The notes under the pieces: generated by a model
What the model saw: only the letters and a program-made list of their open reading frames with translations
What the model was told of the DNA's origin: nothing
Databases searched by the model: none
Shown here: one piece after another, positions 43,023 to 51,375 of the stretch
Layout of the letters: every line of letters starts with the position of its first letter
Numbering within the stretch: the first letter of the stretch is position 1
Position numbers and translations under genes: made by a program
Assembly: GCF_027622945.1 (NCBI RefSeq)
Contig: NZ_JAPZVQ010000020.1
Location: forward strand, 40,120 to 104,119
Reading direction: 5' to 3'
DNA from: Glycomyces lechevalierae
Lineage (GTDB): Bacteria; Actinomycetota; Actinomycetes; Mycobacteriales; Micromonosporaceae
Length of the DNA: 64,000 nucleotides

Positions 43023-44318
43023 ATGCGGCGAGTGGTGTCATGGGCGGCGAGGGTCGGGACGGGGATCGTCCGCGCGGGCGAGGTGACGGCCGCGAGTTTC
43101 ATCGTTCCGGCCATCTGGGCGCTGGGGGTGATGGCCTGGCTCTGGTTCGGTCGGACGTACGCGGAGTTCTTGGTGCCGTTGGGGTTCGCGTCTGTGAGCA
43201 CTGTGGTGCTGGTCGGGCCGGTGGCCCGGCGGTTCAGGTCGTTCCCCGCTCGCTGGGCCGGCATCGACGTGCCCGTCGTGTACCGGTGGCGCGGGCCGGT
43301 CGTGCAGTTGTCCACGGGGCAATGGTGGAACGGGTTCTCTTATCAGCGCAGCCGGGAGGAAGCGCTCGCCGACCAGCGGGAGCGAAGCCGGTGGAGCCTC
43401 GCGGAGTTCTGGCGCGACGTCCGGTTCGTCGCGATCGCGCCGTTCACCGCCGGAGCGGTCGCCGCCGTACCCGTCGCAGGGATCATCGTCGCCGCCTTCG
43501 CGATCGCGCAGCCGCCGTCGCTTTCGCGCCTGGGTACCGCCCTGGCCTTGCAGCCGTCGCCCCTTTGGCATCCGGTCGGAGCCGTCGCGTTCGCCATCGC
43601 GGTCGTGACCGCTCCGTACGCATGGAAAGCAGCCATCCCGCTGGCGGTCCGGTTCCTCTCGTCGCCGCAGACCGATCTGGCGCAACGGGTTGAGGAGCTG
43701 ACGGCGCAGCGGACGGAGGCGACCGCAGCTCAGGCCGCCGAGATCCGCCGCATCGAGCGCGACCTGCACGACGGCGCGCAGGCGCGGCTCGTCTCGCTCG
43801 GCCTGGCGCTGGCGACCGCGGAGAAGATGATGGAGACCGATCCCGCAAAGGCCAAGGCGCTCATGCGGGAAGCTCGCACCGGCGCCGCGGCGTCCCTTGA
43901 GGAGCTGCGCGAGCTGGTCCGCGGCATCTGCCCGCCGGTCCTCACCGAGCGCGGCCTCGTCGAGGCCGTCCGCGCCCTCGCCTTGGACAGCCCGCTGGAA
44001 ACGCTGGTCGAAGCCGAAGGCGGCGAACGGTTGGACGCGCCGATCGAAGCGGCGGTGTATTTCGGCGTCTGCGAGCTCATCGCCAACGCCGCCAAGCACG
44101 CCCGTGCCGATCGGGCGGTCGTCGGCATCGCCGTCGATGACGGGAACGTCGTCGTCCGGGTCCTCGATGACGGCCGCGGTGGCGTCGTCGAACGCGCGGG
44201 AGGCGGGCTCGACGGACTGCGTCGGCGGCTTTCGGTCTTCGACGGCACCTTGGAGGTCCACAGTCCGGTCGGCGGGCCGACCCTCGCCACTATGGTGGTG
44301 CCGTGCGCATCGTCGTAG
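43023..44318 (+). CDS. NarL-type sensor histidine kinase
   Basis: 431 aa. GAAGGGA precedes the ATG. About four hydrophobic segments lie in the N-terminal 230 residues. The HisKA_3 helix contains RIERDLHDGAQARLVSLGLAL, with H249 as the phospho-site. The ATPase core follows: FGVCELIANAAKHA (N box), RVLDDGRGG and GGGLDGLRRRL (G boxes). The cognate regulator gene overlaps its end by 16 bp. The signal is unknown. It diverges from the membrane-anchored nuclease-like gene across 310 bp, where no further gene was seen. Confidence 0.93.
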   Translation: MRRVVSWAARVGTGIVRAGEVTAASFIVPAIWALGVMAWLWFGRTYAEFLVPLGFASVSTVVLVGPVARRFRSFPARWAGIDVPVVYRWRGPVVQLSTGQWWNGFSYQRSREEALADQRERSRWSLAEFWRDVRFVAIAPFTAGAVAAVPVAGIIVAAFAIAQPPSLSRLGTALALQPSPLWHPVGAVAFAIAVVTAPYAWKAAIPLAVRFLSSPQTDLAQRVEELTAQRTEATAAQAAEIRRIERDLHDGAQARLVSLGLALATAEKMMETDPAKAKALMREARTGAAASLEELRELVRGICPPVLTERGLVEAVRALALDSPLETLVEAEGGERLDAPIEAAVYFGVCELIANAAKHARADRAVVGIAVDDGNVVVRVLDDGRGGVVERAGGGLDGLRRRLSVFDGTLEVHSPVGGPTLATMVVPCASS

Positions 44319-44956
44319 CCGAGGACCTGTACCTGCTGCGCGAGGGCATGGTCCGCTTGATCGAGGCGTACGGGCACGAGGTGGTCGCGACCGCGACCTC
44401 CGGGCCGCAGACCCTCGCCGCGCTGCTGGAGCACCGGCCGGACGTGGCCGTGATCGACGTCCGGATGCCGCCGACCCAGTCCGACGAAGGACTGCGCGCG
44501 GCGCTGGCGGCCCGCCGCGAACACCCCGGCCAGCCCGTGCTGATCCTGTCCCAGCACGTCGAACAGCTCTACGCCCGCGAACTGCTCTCCGACGGCGCCG
44601 GAGGCGTCGGCTACTTCCTCAAAGAGAGCGTGTTCGACGCCGACCAGTTCTTCGACGCACTCGAACGCGTCGCCGCCGGCGGCACCGCCATGGACCCGGC
44701 CGTGATCGCCAAGCTCTTGTCAGGAGGCCGGTCGAACCGGCGCCTCGCCGCCCTCGGCGAACGCGAGCACGACGTGCTCGCCCTCATGGCCCAGGGTCTG
44801 TCCAATCAGGCCATCGCGACCCGGCTGTTCTTGAGCGACAGCGCGATCAGCAAGTACACGACCTCGATGTTCGCCAAGCTCGGCATCACCGACGACGACT
44901 CCCACAACCGCCGCGTCCTCGCCGTCCTCGCCTACCTCAATGAGCCGGACGAGTGA
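44303..44956 (+). CDS. NarL-family response regulator
   Basis: 217 aa, GTG start within the kinase gene. The receiver domain is intact: RIVVAEDLYLLREG (acidic pair E7-D8), D52 in VIDVRMPPT, Ser/Thr in LILSQHVE and K in FLKESV. The LuxR HTH lies at about 150-212 (LGEREHDVLALMAQGLSNQAIA). It should be phosphorylated by the coupled kinase. It overlaps the convergent gene at 44937 by 20 bp at the 3' ends. Confidence 0.95.
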   Translation: MRIVVAEDLYLLREGMVRLIEAYGHEVVATATSGPQTLAALLEHRPDVAVIDVRMPPTQSDEGLRAALAARREHPGQPVLILSQHVEQLYARELLSDGAGGVGYFLKESVFDADQFFDALERVAAGGTAMDPAVIAKLLSGGRSNRRLAALGEREHDVLALMAQGLSNQAIATRLFLSDSAISKYTTSMFAKLGITDDDSHNRRVLAVLAYLNEPDE

Positions 44957-45323
44957 AGCCCGCTTCGAGGGTGTGGAGGGTGACGGTGCCTCCGCCCAGC
45001 ATCTCGGCCTTCTGGTGGAGGCGCTCGACCACCGCGGTGGTCGGGCGGCCGTAGACGTCGATGGCGCGCAGGCGGATCAGCGGGGCGAAGGCTTTGAACT
45101 TGGGTCCGCCGAGCGTCATATGGAGTTCCATCGAGTCCGAATCAGGGTGAACGGCCAGGACGGACATCGTGGATTCGGCCTCGTCGATGCAGCAGTGGTA
45201 CGCGATCAGCTGCGGCTCGCGCTCCTCGACGAATGCCGCCAGGTCGCGCATGCCCTCGCGCACCTCTTCGAGGCTGCCTTCGAGGATGTCGGAGCGGTCG
45301 ACATAGTAGATCGGGTCCGTCAT
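44937..45323 (-). CDS. Small cytoplasmic protein, ferredoxin-like (ABM-type) fold possible
   Basis: 128 aa. The pattern YYVDRSDILEGSLEEVREGMRDL followed by PQLIAYHCCIDEAESTMSVLAVHPD suggests the beta-alpha-beta layout of antibiotic-monooxygenase-like small proteins, but no catalytic motif is identifiable. Its 3' end overlaps that of the response regulator. It has its own ATG and no partner gene. Confidence 0.6.
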   Translation of the reverse strand: MTDPIYYVDRSDILEGSLEEVREGMRDLAAFVEEREPQLIAYHCCIDEAESTMSVLAVHPDSDSMELHMTLGGPKFKAFAPLIRLRAIDVYGRPTTAVVERLHQKAEMLGGGTVTLHTLEAGFTRPAH

Positions 45324-45404
45324 GCCGCCGAGCCTAGCGACGATCGCCCCGTGAGCGGCTCGAACCGTTCGATTGGGTCGGCAGCAGGGTGCGGCCGGAG
45401 TCGG

Positions 45405-48242
45405 TCAGGTGGGGTGGACTCCCAGTTCCGCGAGTACCTCTCGGTAGCGGGCGAGGGCGTCGGCGGCTGCGGCGCGGTCGCCGTGGCGTTCGTGGGCTTC
45501 GATGAGGAGGCGCCAGGCGGCGTCGTTGAAGCGGTGGACGCCGACGCTGCGGCCCGCGGCGGCCAGCGCTTCGCCGACGTCGCCGCGACGGAGTTCGAGG
45601 CGGGCGAGGTCGGCTGCGGCGGAGGAGGCGGCGAGGCGGAGGCGTTCGCGTTCGCCGACGACCCATTCGGCCGCGCCGTCTTCGGGGAGGAGGTCGCCGC
45701 GGTAGGCGTCGGAGGCCCGGCGGAGGATCGCGGCGGCGGTGTCGTCGTCGGGGGCGCTGCGGGCGAGGCGGGCGGCTTCGCGGACCGCGACCACGTCGCA
45801 GTAGCCGTCGGCGGGGAGCGCGAGTCGGTAGGCGTCGCCTTCGCGGGTGAGGAAGCGGAAGACGCCGCGTTCGGCATCGGGTTCGATGAGCTTGCGCAGG
45901 CTGCACATCGCCACGTGGAGGCCGTGGGTGGCGGCGCGCGGGGTGGCTTGGGGCCAGAGGGCGTCGATGATGGCTTCGCGGTGGACGGGGCGGCCGGCGT
46001 TGACGGCGAGGAGTCGCATGAGCATGCGCACCTTGGGTTTCACGGCGGAGAGGTCGACTTCGGCGCCGTCGCGTTCAAGGCGGAAGCCGCCGAAGCAGGT
46101 GACGGAGAGGGTTTCCGGGGCCGAGGGGCGGAGGGCCGGGGCCGGTTCGCCGAGCCACGAGTCGACGAGGTGGACGGGGTAGCCGCAGTGGCCGGCGGCT
46201 TGGCGGGCGCGGGCGACCAGGTTCGGCGGGTGACCGGCGGCGACGGCGGCCGCGACGTAGACGAGGGGCTGGGCGCCGCCGACGCCGCAGCGGCGCACCA
46301 GGTCCGCGGCGCGTTCGATCTCGGTCTCGACGCCGGGCATGCCGGCATGGGCGGCCGCGACGGCGTACATCGCCTGCGCCCAGGCGGCGGGCACGGCCGC
46401 GTCGAGGGCGCGGAAGCCGTCGGCGAGGTCGGCGAGGGTGGAGAGGTCGGGGTCGCCGCTGCCGAGGCGGGCGAGCCAGGAGCATCCGGCGGCGAGGAGC
46501 GCTCCCCAGAGGTCGCCGTCGCGTTCGCATTCCTCAGCGACGCGGAGGGCGGTCTTGGCGGCGTCCTGGGTGCCGTTGAGCGCGATGGCGGCGCGGGCGG
46601 CGCGCGCGAGCCACGGCAGGCGTTCGGCTTCGGCGGCGGCGATGGCGCGGGAGAGCTCCCGGAGACCGCGGTCGCCTTGGGATTCGAGGAGGGCGAGGAC
46701 GGCGTCGCCGAGCGGCGCGATGACGGCGGCGGGTCCGGCGTCGCCGGGTGTGCTGTCGCGCAGGAGGGTTCCGGCGGCGGGGAGGTTTCCGGCGAGGAGG
46801 TGCGCGAGGAGGGCGACCATGCGGCCGTGCGGTTCGGGCATGCGGTCTTCGGCCGCGGCGGCGACGAGAGCGGGGTGGGCCTGGGTGGCGGCGCGGAGCC
46901 AGGTGCGCCAGTCGCCGCCGGGCCGGGCGGGGCCGGGCAGCCAGACGCGGGCCGCGGAGGCGGCGTGGCGGCCGTGGGCGCGGCCGGCTTCGTCGGGCGA
47001 GAGCGCTTGGGAGCGTTCGAAGCACTCGACGGCTTCGGCGATGCGGCCGCGGCCGAGGCGGTTGCGGCCTTCGGCGAGGACCATCCAGGGGTCGTCGGCG
47101 ACGAGCCAGGACGGCAGGAGGTCGCGCCAGGCGTCGAAGTCGTCGCCGGTGATCTGGGGGCCGAGGAGGTCGAGGAGTTCGCGCACCGCGGGCCAGTCCT
47201 CGGCGCGGGCGAAGCTGCGGGCCGCTTCGACCAGGGCCCCTTCGGTTTTGACGATCTCGGCGGCGGCCGCGTGGAGGCGGCGGGCGGCGGCGCCGCCGTG
47301 GCGGTCGGCGAGGACCGCGGCGAGGTGCGAGCGCATGGCCTCGTGGAACCGGTAGGTGTGGCCGCCGTCCGGGGTGGTGACGAAGACCTGGCGGCGGTGC
47401 AGTTCGGCGAGGTGCGCGGCGGCGTCGTCGATGCCGAGGAGCCGGTCGCACCGGTCGGCGGTGGCGACGTCGAAGACGCTGATGCGGGTCACGAACGACA
47501 GGAGCGGCGCGGGGAGCTCGGCGAGGACGATGCGGCTCATGTAGGCGTGGGCGAGCGAGGCGCGGCCGGTGAGGGCCGCGACGGCCGAGCGGCGCTCGGT
47601 GAGCGGTCTTCCCTTGGTGGACAGGTGGAAGAGGTGGAGTCCGGCGGCCCAGCCGCCGAGGCGGCGCTCCAGGACGGCGATGTCTCCGGCGGGCAGGGGC
47701 TCCTGGTAGTTCTCGCGCAGCAGCAGGTCGATCTCCCAGGAGCGGAAGCGGAGCTGGTCGGCGTCGATGAACCGCAGGTCGGTGAGTTCGTGCCGGGCGA
47801 GGTTGACGCCGGGGAGGCGGCGGGTGGCGACGGCGAGGCTGCACTGCTCGGGCAGTTCGCACAGCAGCCGGTCGAGGACGCGCTCGGCGGCGGTCTCGTC
47901 GAGGTAGTGCACGTCGTCCAGCACGAGGAGGGTCGCTCCGGTCAAGGCGCGCAGGCGGTTCCAGAGGCGGTCCGGGGGTTCGGCCGGGTCGGGGGCGGCG
48001 GTGAACGGCATGAGGGCCCGGTGCAGGTCCGCGGTGAACTCGTCGGGGTCGGCGTGGGCCGGGTTGAGGCCGAGCCAGGCCGTGCCGCCCGGGAACGAGC
48101 GGGCGTGCTGCGCGAGCAGGGTGGACTTGCCGAATCCGGCCGGGGCGGTGATGACGGCGCGGCGCACCGGCCCGGAGCCGTCGTTGAGCTCGGCGAGCAG
48201 CCGCGGCCTGGCCACGCTCGACGACGCAGGGATAGCAGCCAT
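45405..48242 (-). CDS. MalT-like STAND ATPase with C-terminal winged-helix and BTAD domain
   Basis: 945 aa. NTPase: Walker A APAGFGKST (33-41), Walker B LLVLDDVHYLD, with a NACHT-like continuation (GGWAAGLHLF). A long TPR-like helical region spans about 330-690. From about 705 there is an OmpR-type winged helix (VTCFGGFRLERDG, RPVHREAIIDALWP) followed by a BTAD domain to the end (LRLAASSAAADLARLEL, RYREVLAELGVHPT). SARP regulators have this DNA-binding unit at the N-terminus; here it is C-terminal, as in some large ATP-dependent activators. The target is unknown. Start GTG/ATG at 48242; the upstream 250 bp holds no gene. Confidence 0.9.
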   Translation of the reverse strand: MAAIPASSSVARPRLLAELNDGSGPVRRAVITAPAGFGKSTLLAQHARSFPGGTAWLGLNPAHADPDEFTADLHRALMPFTAAPDPAEPPDRLWNRLRALTGATLLVLDDVHYLDETAAERVLDRLLCELPEQCSLAVATRRLPGVNLARHELTDLRFIDADQLRFRSWEIDLLLRENYQEPLPAGDIAVLERRLGGWAAGLHLFHLSTKGRPLTERRSAVAALTGRASLAHAYMSRIVLAELPAPLLSFVTRISVFDVATADRCDRLLGIDDAAAHLAELHRRQVFVTTPDGGHTYRFHEAMRSHLAAVLADRHGGAAARRLHAAAAEIVKTEGALVEAARSFARAEDWPAVRELLDLLGPQITGDDFDAWRDLLPSWLVADDPWMVLAEGRNRLGRGRIAEAVECFERSQALSPDEAGRAHGRHAASAARVWLPGPARPGGDWRTWLRAATQAHPALVAAAAEDRMPEPHGRMVALLAHLLAGNLPAAGTLLRDSTPGDAGPAAVIAPLGDAVLALLESQGDRGLRELSRAIAAAEAERLPWLARAARAAIALNGTQDAAKTALRVAEECERDGDLWGALLAAGCSWLARLGSGDPDLSTLADLADGFRALDAAVPAAWAQAMYAVAAAHAGMPGVETEIERAADLVRRCGVGGAQPLVYVAAAVAAGHPPNLVARARQAAGHCGYPVHLVDSWLGEPAPALRPSAPETLSVTCFGGFRLERDGAEVDLSAVKPKVRMLMRLLAVNAGRPVHREAIIDALWPQATPRAATHGLHVAMCSLRKLIEPDAERGVFRFLTREGDAYRLALPADGYCDVVAVREAARLARSAPDDDTAAAILRRASDAYRGDLLPEDGAAEWVVGERERLRLAASSAAADLARLELRRGDVGEALAAAGRSVGVHRFNDAAWRLLIEAHERHGDRAAAADALARYREVLAELGVHPT

Positions 48243-48494
48243 GACGAGTCACCTCCCGTGCCCGCCCAGGGCACTGTCCCCCACAACGCTGACGCGCGGG
48301 CTTTGCCGTGAGTCCGCGCTTGCATCAATGATGGCGCATCGGGGCGGTGATCGCTTCCCCCGATGTGTCCACAAGGGCGTCGTTCCTTCGGCTGTTCCAC
48401 GTCTGTGACGTCGGGTGTCGCCTGGTGCGGGCGGCGTGATCGGCGGCGGCTCGGTGCTGGAGTGGCGGCCGATGCCTGCGGCTACCCTCGGCGC

Positions 48495-48890
48495 ATGTTC
48501 CCGTTCTTCCGGCTCCCGTCCGACTCCCCTTTGGCCGCAGCAGTTTCCGAGGACTGGGGTCTGCTCCCGCTGCGCGTGCCGACCGGCTGGACCGTCGTCT
48601 ACAACGAGCTCTCGGCTCGGCGCCTGCCGGACGGCAGAGTGGAGGCCAACGACTCCGAGGACCTGTACTGGGCGCGCACGACGCTTCGGGATCGGGAGGT
48701 CAACCTCGACGCCGGCTGGTACGGCGGCCACGGCTTCCGCGTCGTCGTCCTCGATCCCGACTGGGAGCACCAGCGCGCCTCGCACACCACCCGCGACCTC
48801 GGCGAACTCGTCGCCACCCTGGAGGCGTGGATGCACGTGATCGCGCAGCGAGGGGAACTCCCCCGGCCCGAAGCCGACTTCGCCCCCTGA
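48495..48890 (+). CDS. Hypothetical protein, 131 aa
   Basis: No family recognised. It is a soluble protein with two aromatic-rich stretches (WTVVYNELSARRLPDG, LDAGWYGGHGFRVVVLD) and is probably alpha/beta. Codon use is like its neighbours. The ATG at 48495 has a GCTACCCTCGG upstream and no strong ribosome site. The next gene starts 46 bp downstream in the same direction, so the two may share a transcript. Confidence 0.6.
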   Translation: MFPFFRLPSDSPLAAAVSEDWGLLPLRVPTGWTVVYNELSARRLPDGRVEANDSEDLYWARTTLRDREVNLDAGWYGGHGFRVVVLDPDWEHQRASHTTRDLGELVATLEAWMHVIAQRGELPRPEADFAP

Positions 48891-48936
48891 AGTGGACGCA
48901 GGACGGGATAATCGGTGCCGAACCGAGGAGGGCGCG

Positions 48937-49275
48937 ATGATCATCAACGTGGACCGTTCGAGCGTCGCGATGGGCGACGATGTCAACCCGCACGCCGAGA
49001 CGATCGACCTGCCGGAGTCGAGCACGATCGCCGAAGCGGTCGCCTATCTGCGGCAGCGCAACTTCCTGGCGCTCATCGCGAGCGGGCGGGCGACGTGGCT
49101 CCTCGAGGTGAACGGCAGGCCCGCGGCCGTCATCGCGCAGCAGTGGGCCGAGCCGAAGTTCGCGATCGACCCGTCCGACACGCTCGGCTCCTTCGGCGAC
49201 CAGGTGTCGCTCATGTTCAGGTACCGCGCGCAGATCGACCCCGACGACCTCTACGACACGCTCACCGGCGACTGA
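48937..49275 (+). CDS. Hypothetical protein, 112 aa
   Basis: GAGGAGG precedes the ATG at 48937. Soluble; features are INVDRSSVAMGDDVNPHAET, IAEAVAYLRQRNFLALIASG and WLLEVNGRPAAVIAQQWAEP. This is possibly a small structural or immunity-like protein, but no family was recognised. It sits between the 131-aa gene and the convergent membrane gene, with 12 bp to the latter. Confidence 0.65.
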   Translation: MIINVDRSSVAMGDDVNPHAETIDLPESSTIAEAVAYLRQRNFLALIASGRATWLLEVNGRPAAVIAQQWAEPKFAIDPSDTLGSFGDQVSLMFRYRAQIDPDDLYDTLTGD

Positions 49276-49287
49276 CGACGCCCGCGG

Positions 49288-49953
49288 TCAGCCGACCCAT
49301 AGGAACAGGACCGCGAGGCTCGCGGCGGCGCCCGCGAAACAGGCCGCGGCCGTTCTCGGACTCGGCGGGGCCGTCCCGGACGTGCGGCTGCCCAGCATCG
49401 AGTCGAGCTGGTCGCGCAGTTCCGCGTTGAACGCGAGACCGGCCGCGAGGATCAGCGCCGAAGGCAGCGCGTAGATCACGGTGTAGCCGACGAGGACGGT
49501 CACCGCCGCCGGGGCGGGGATCTCGGCGGCGATGAGGCGTTCGACCGCCAAGACCATCGGGAACGCGTTGGGCAGGTCGCCGAGGGTGGCGAGCACGCCG
49601 AACGGCAGGGCGCTCCAACCGTTGACCCAGGGCGGCAGCGCGTAGCCCTTGCGCTCGCGCGGCCTGAGCCGCCGCACTCCCATCACGACCAGCGCCACCG
49701 CGAGGCCGGCGAACAGCAAGCGGCGCAGCCAAAGGGTGAATCCTTCGAGCAGCGAGTCCGCGAACGAGAGTCCGAAGTAGAACACAAGGGCGAAGCACAG
49801 GAACGACGCCGCCGCTCCGAGCATGAACATCCAGCCGGTCGGCGCAGGTCGCCTCGCGCCAAGGAGGATCACGATGACGATCCAGATCGTGGCGGTGTTC
49901 ACCGAGTCGAGCAGCGCCAGGCCCGTCAGGCCCCACAGCAGTCCGGCGGTCAC
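49288..49953 (-). CDS. GAP/Sap-type membrane transporter-like protein (LysE fold)
   Basis: 221 aa, GTG start. Six hydrophobic segments; LLWGLTGLALLDSVNTATI at the start and PWVNGWSALPFGVLATLGDLPNAFP in the middle match the GAP family (sulfolipid-addressing-like), which shares the LysE-type fold. The cargo is unknown. The last 40 residues contain a low-complexity loop before the final helix. Confidence 0.75.
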   Translation of the reverse strand: MTAGLLWGLTGLALLDSVNTATIWIVIVILLGARRPAPTGWMFMLGAAASFLCFALVFYFGLSFADSLLEGFTLWLRRLLFAGLAVALVVMGVRRLRPRERKGYALPPWVNGWSALPFGVLATLGDLPNAFPMVLAVERLIAAEIPAPAAVTVLVGYTVIYALPSALILAAGLAFNAELRDQLDSMLGSRTSGTAPPSPRTAAACFAGAAASLAVLFLWVG

Positions 49954-50082
49954 CGGGTCCCACTCCGTTCCTTGCGGCCCATGCGCGTTCCCTCCCGGAC
50001 CGCGGCGCGCTCGCCGCGAGTCGTCCCATCGGCGGCCCCGCGCCGCCCGCCCGCACAGTACCTTCCGTCCCGGCCGATCCGC

Positions 50083-50425
50083 CTACGGCAGGACGGGACC
50101 GAGCCAGGTCGCGAGGGCGGTCCGAAGCCTGTCCAGGTCCGGCACTGTCTCGGGGCGGGCGAGCCAGGCGACGTGACCGTCCGGACGGATCAGGACGGCG
50201 TCGACATCGGCGCCGGTCGACCGGGCCCTGGCGAGGTCGATCCGGTCGCTCCGGTCTCGGTGGCGCGTGCGGCGAGCCGTCGTTCCACTTCAGACTTCAT
50301 GATGACGAGCAGGTAGGGGTGACCTGCACGTCGACTCCGGCGAGGCGCAGTTCGCAGGCGAGCATGAGCCCGGTGGGCCCGGCGCCGGCATTCACCACTT
50401 GGGTCTCGTTCGTTGTGCGGCTCAT
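50083..50425 (-). pseudogene. Remnant of an FAD-dependent aromatic monooxygenase
   Basis: Three pieces in order are seen on the minus strand. The N-terminus from the ATG at 50425 reads MSRTTNETQVVNAGAGPTGL, then MLACELRLAGVDV (the dinucleotide fold, GxGxxG). A middle piece, PYLLVIMKSEVERRLAARAT, lies in another frame. The C-terminus reads DAVLIRPDGHVAWLARPE and ends at TAG (50083-50085). Intact enzymes are about 400-550 aa; only about 110 remain, so most of the gene was lost by internal deletions and frame changes. Each piece matches a distinct part of the family. Confidence 0.75.
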
Positions 50426-50457
50426 GGCGGTTCCGTTCGGGGGCGTGGCGGCGTCGT

Positions 50458-51375
50458 TCATCGGCGGCTGATCCGGTGGGTGTCGGCCATCGCGTGGAGT
50501 TTGTCGGGGTTGCGGATCGCGTAGAAGTCGGTGATCTTCCCGGCGGCGGTGACGAGCAGGAAGACGCCTTCGAGGCGGTCTTCGACGTACGCGGCGATCG
50601 CGGGCGCGCCGTTGCAGTTGACGGTCGCGATGCGCAGATCGGAGGTGAATCGTCGCTTGTGGAAGATGTCGAGGACGGCCGCGGCGACCCTCTCGGCGCC
50701 GACGAGGGGCTTGCGCGAGGCGGTGGCCTTGCCGCCGCTGTCGGCGGTCCAGACCGCGTCCGGGGCGAGCAGGTCCAGCAGGCCTTCGAGGTCGCCCGTG
50801 GCGGTGGCGGCCATGAACCGCTCGGTGATGCGCTCGGTCTCGGCGGCGTCGACGGGCGCGAAGCGCTTGCGCCGCGACTGCACGTGCCGCCGGGCGCGGT
50901 GCGCGGTCTGGCGCACCGCGGCGGCGGACTTGCCGACCGCCGCGGCGATCTCCTGGAGCTCGAAGCCGAACACCTCATGCAGCACGAACACCGCGCGCTC
51001 GTCCGGGGTGAGGGTCTCGAGGACGACGAGCATCGCCATCGACACCGATTCGGCGAGAACGGCATCGGAGGCCGCGTCGCGCTCATCGAGCAGGAGCGGT
51101 TCGGGCAGCCAGGGCCCCACGTAGTCCTCGCGGCGGCGGCTCCTGGCCCGCAAAGCGTTGAGGGCCTGGCGGGTCACCAGTCTCGCCAAGTACGACTTGG
51201 TGTCCCGCACCTCCGAAAGGTCCACTTGCGACCAGCGGAGGTAGCCGTCCTGGAGCACGTCGTCGGCTTCGGTGGCCGAGCCCAGGATCTCGTAGACGAT
51301 CGTGAACAGCAGCGGCCGCAGGAGCGTGAACCGCTCGGCGTGCTCGACGGTGCTCGTGTCTCGGCTGGTGCTCAT
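50458..51375 (-). CDS. ECF41/SigJ-like sigma factor with C-terminal SnoaL domain
   Basis: 305 aa; GAGGA precedes the ATG at 51375. Region 2 is FTIVYEILGSATEADDVLQDGYLRW and region 4 is ERAVFVLHEVFGFELQEIAAAVGKS. A SnoaL/NTF2-like extension covers 185-305, the hallmark of ECF41, where it takes the place of an anti-sigma factor; VDFYAIRNPDKL is the usual end. It overlaps the FAD oxidoreductase gene by ATGA; ECF41 genes often sit beside redox enzymes they control. Confidence 0.9.
   Translation of the reverse strand: MSTSRDTSTVEHAERFTLLRPLLFTIVYEILGSATEADDVLQDGYLRWSQVDLSEVRDTKSYLARLVTRQALNALRARSRRREDYVGPWLPEPLLLDERDAASDAVLAESVSMAMLVVLETLTPDERAVFVLHEVFGFELQEIAAAVGKSAAAVRQTAHRARRHVQSRRKRFAPVDAAETERITERFMAATATGDLEGLLDLLAPDAVWTADSGGKATASRKPLVGAERVAAAVLDIFHKRRFTSDLRIATVNCNGAPAIAAYVEDRLEGVFLLVTAAGKITDFYAIRNPDKLHAMADTHRISRR

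Noticed and set aside
44940..48311. Open frame of 1,123 codons on the plus strand opposite the MalT-like gene
   Set aside because: Gly/Ala/Val/Glu-rich product with no domains, typical of antisense frames in high-GC genes; the minus-strand gene has clear Walker and BTAD motifs.
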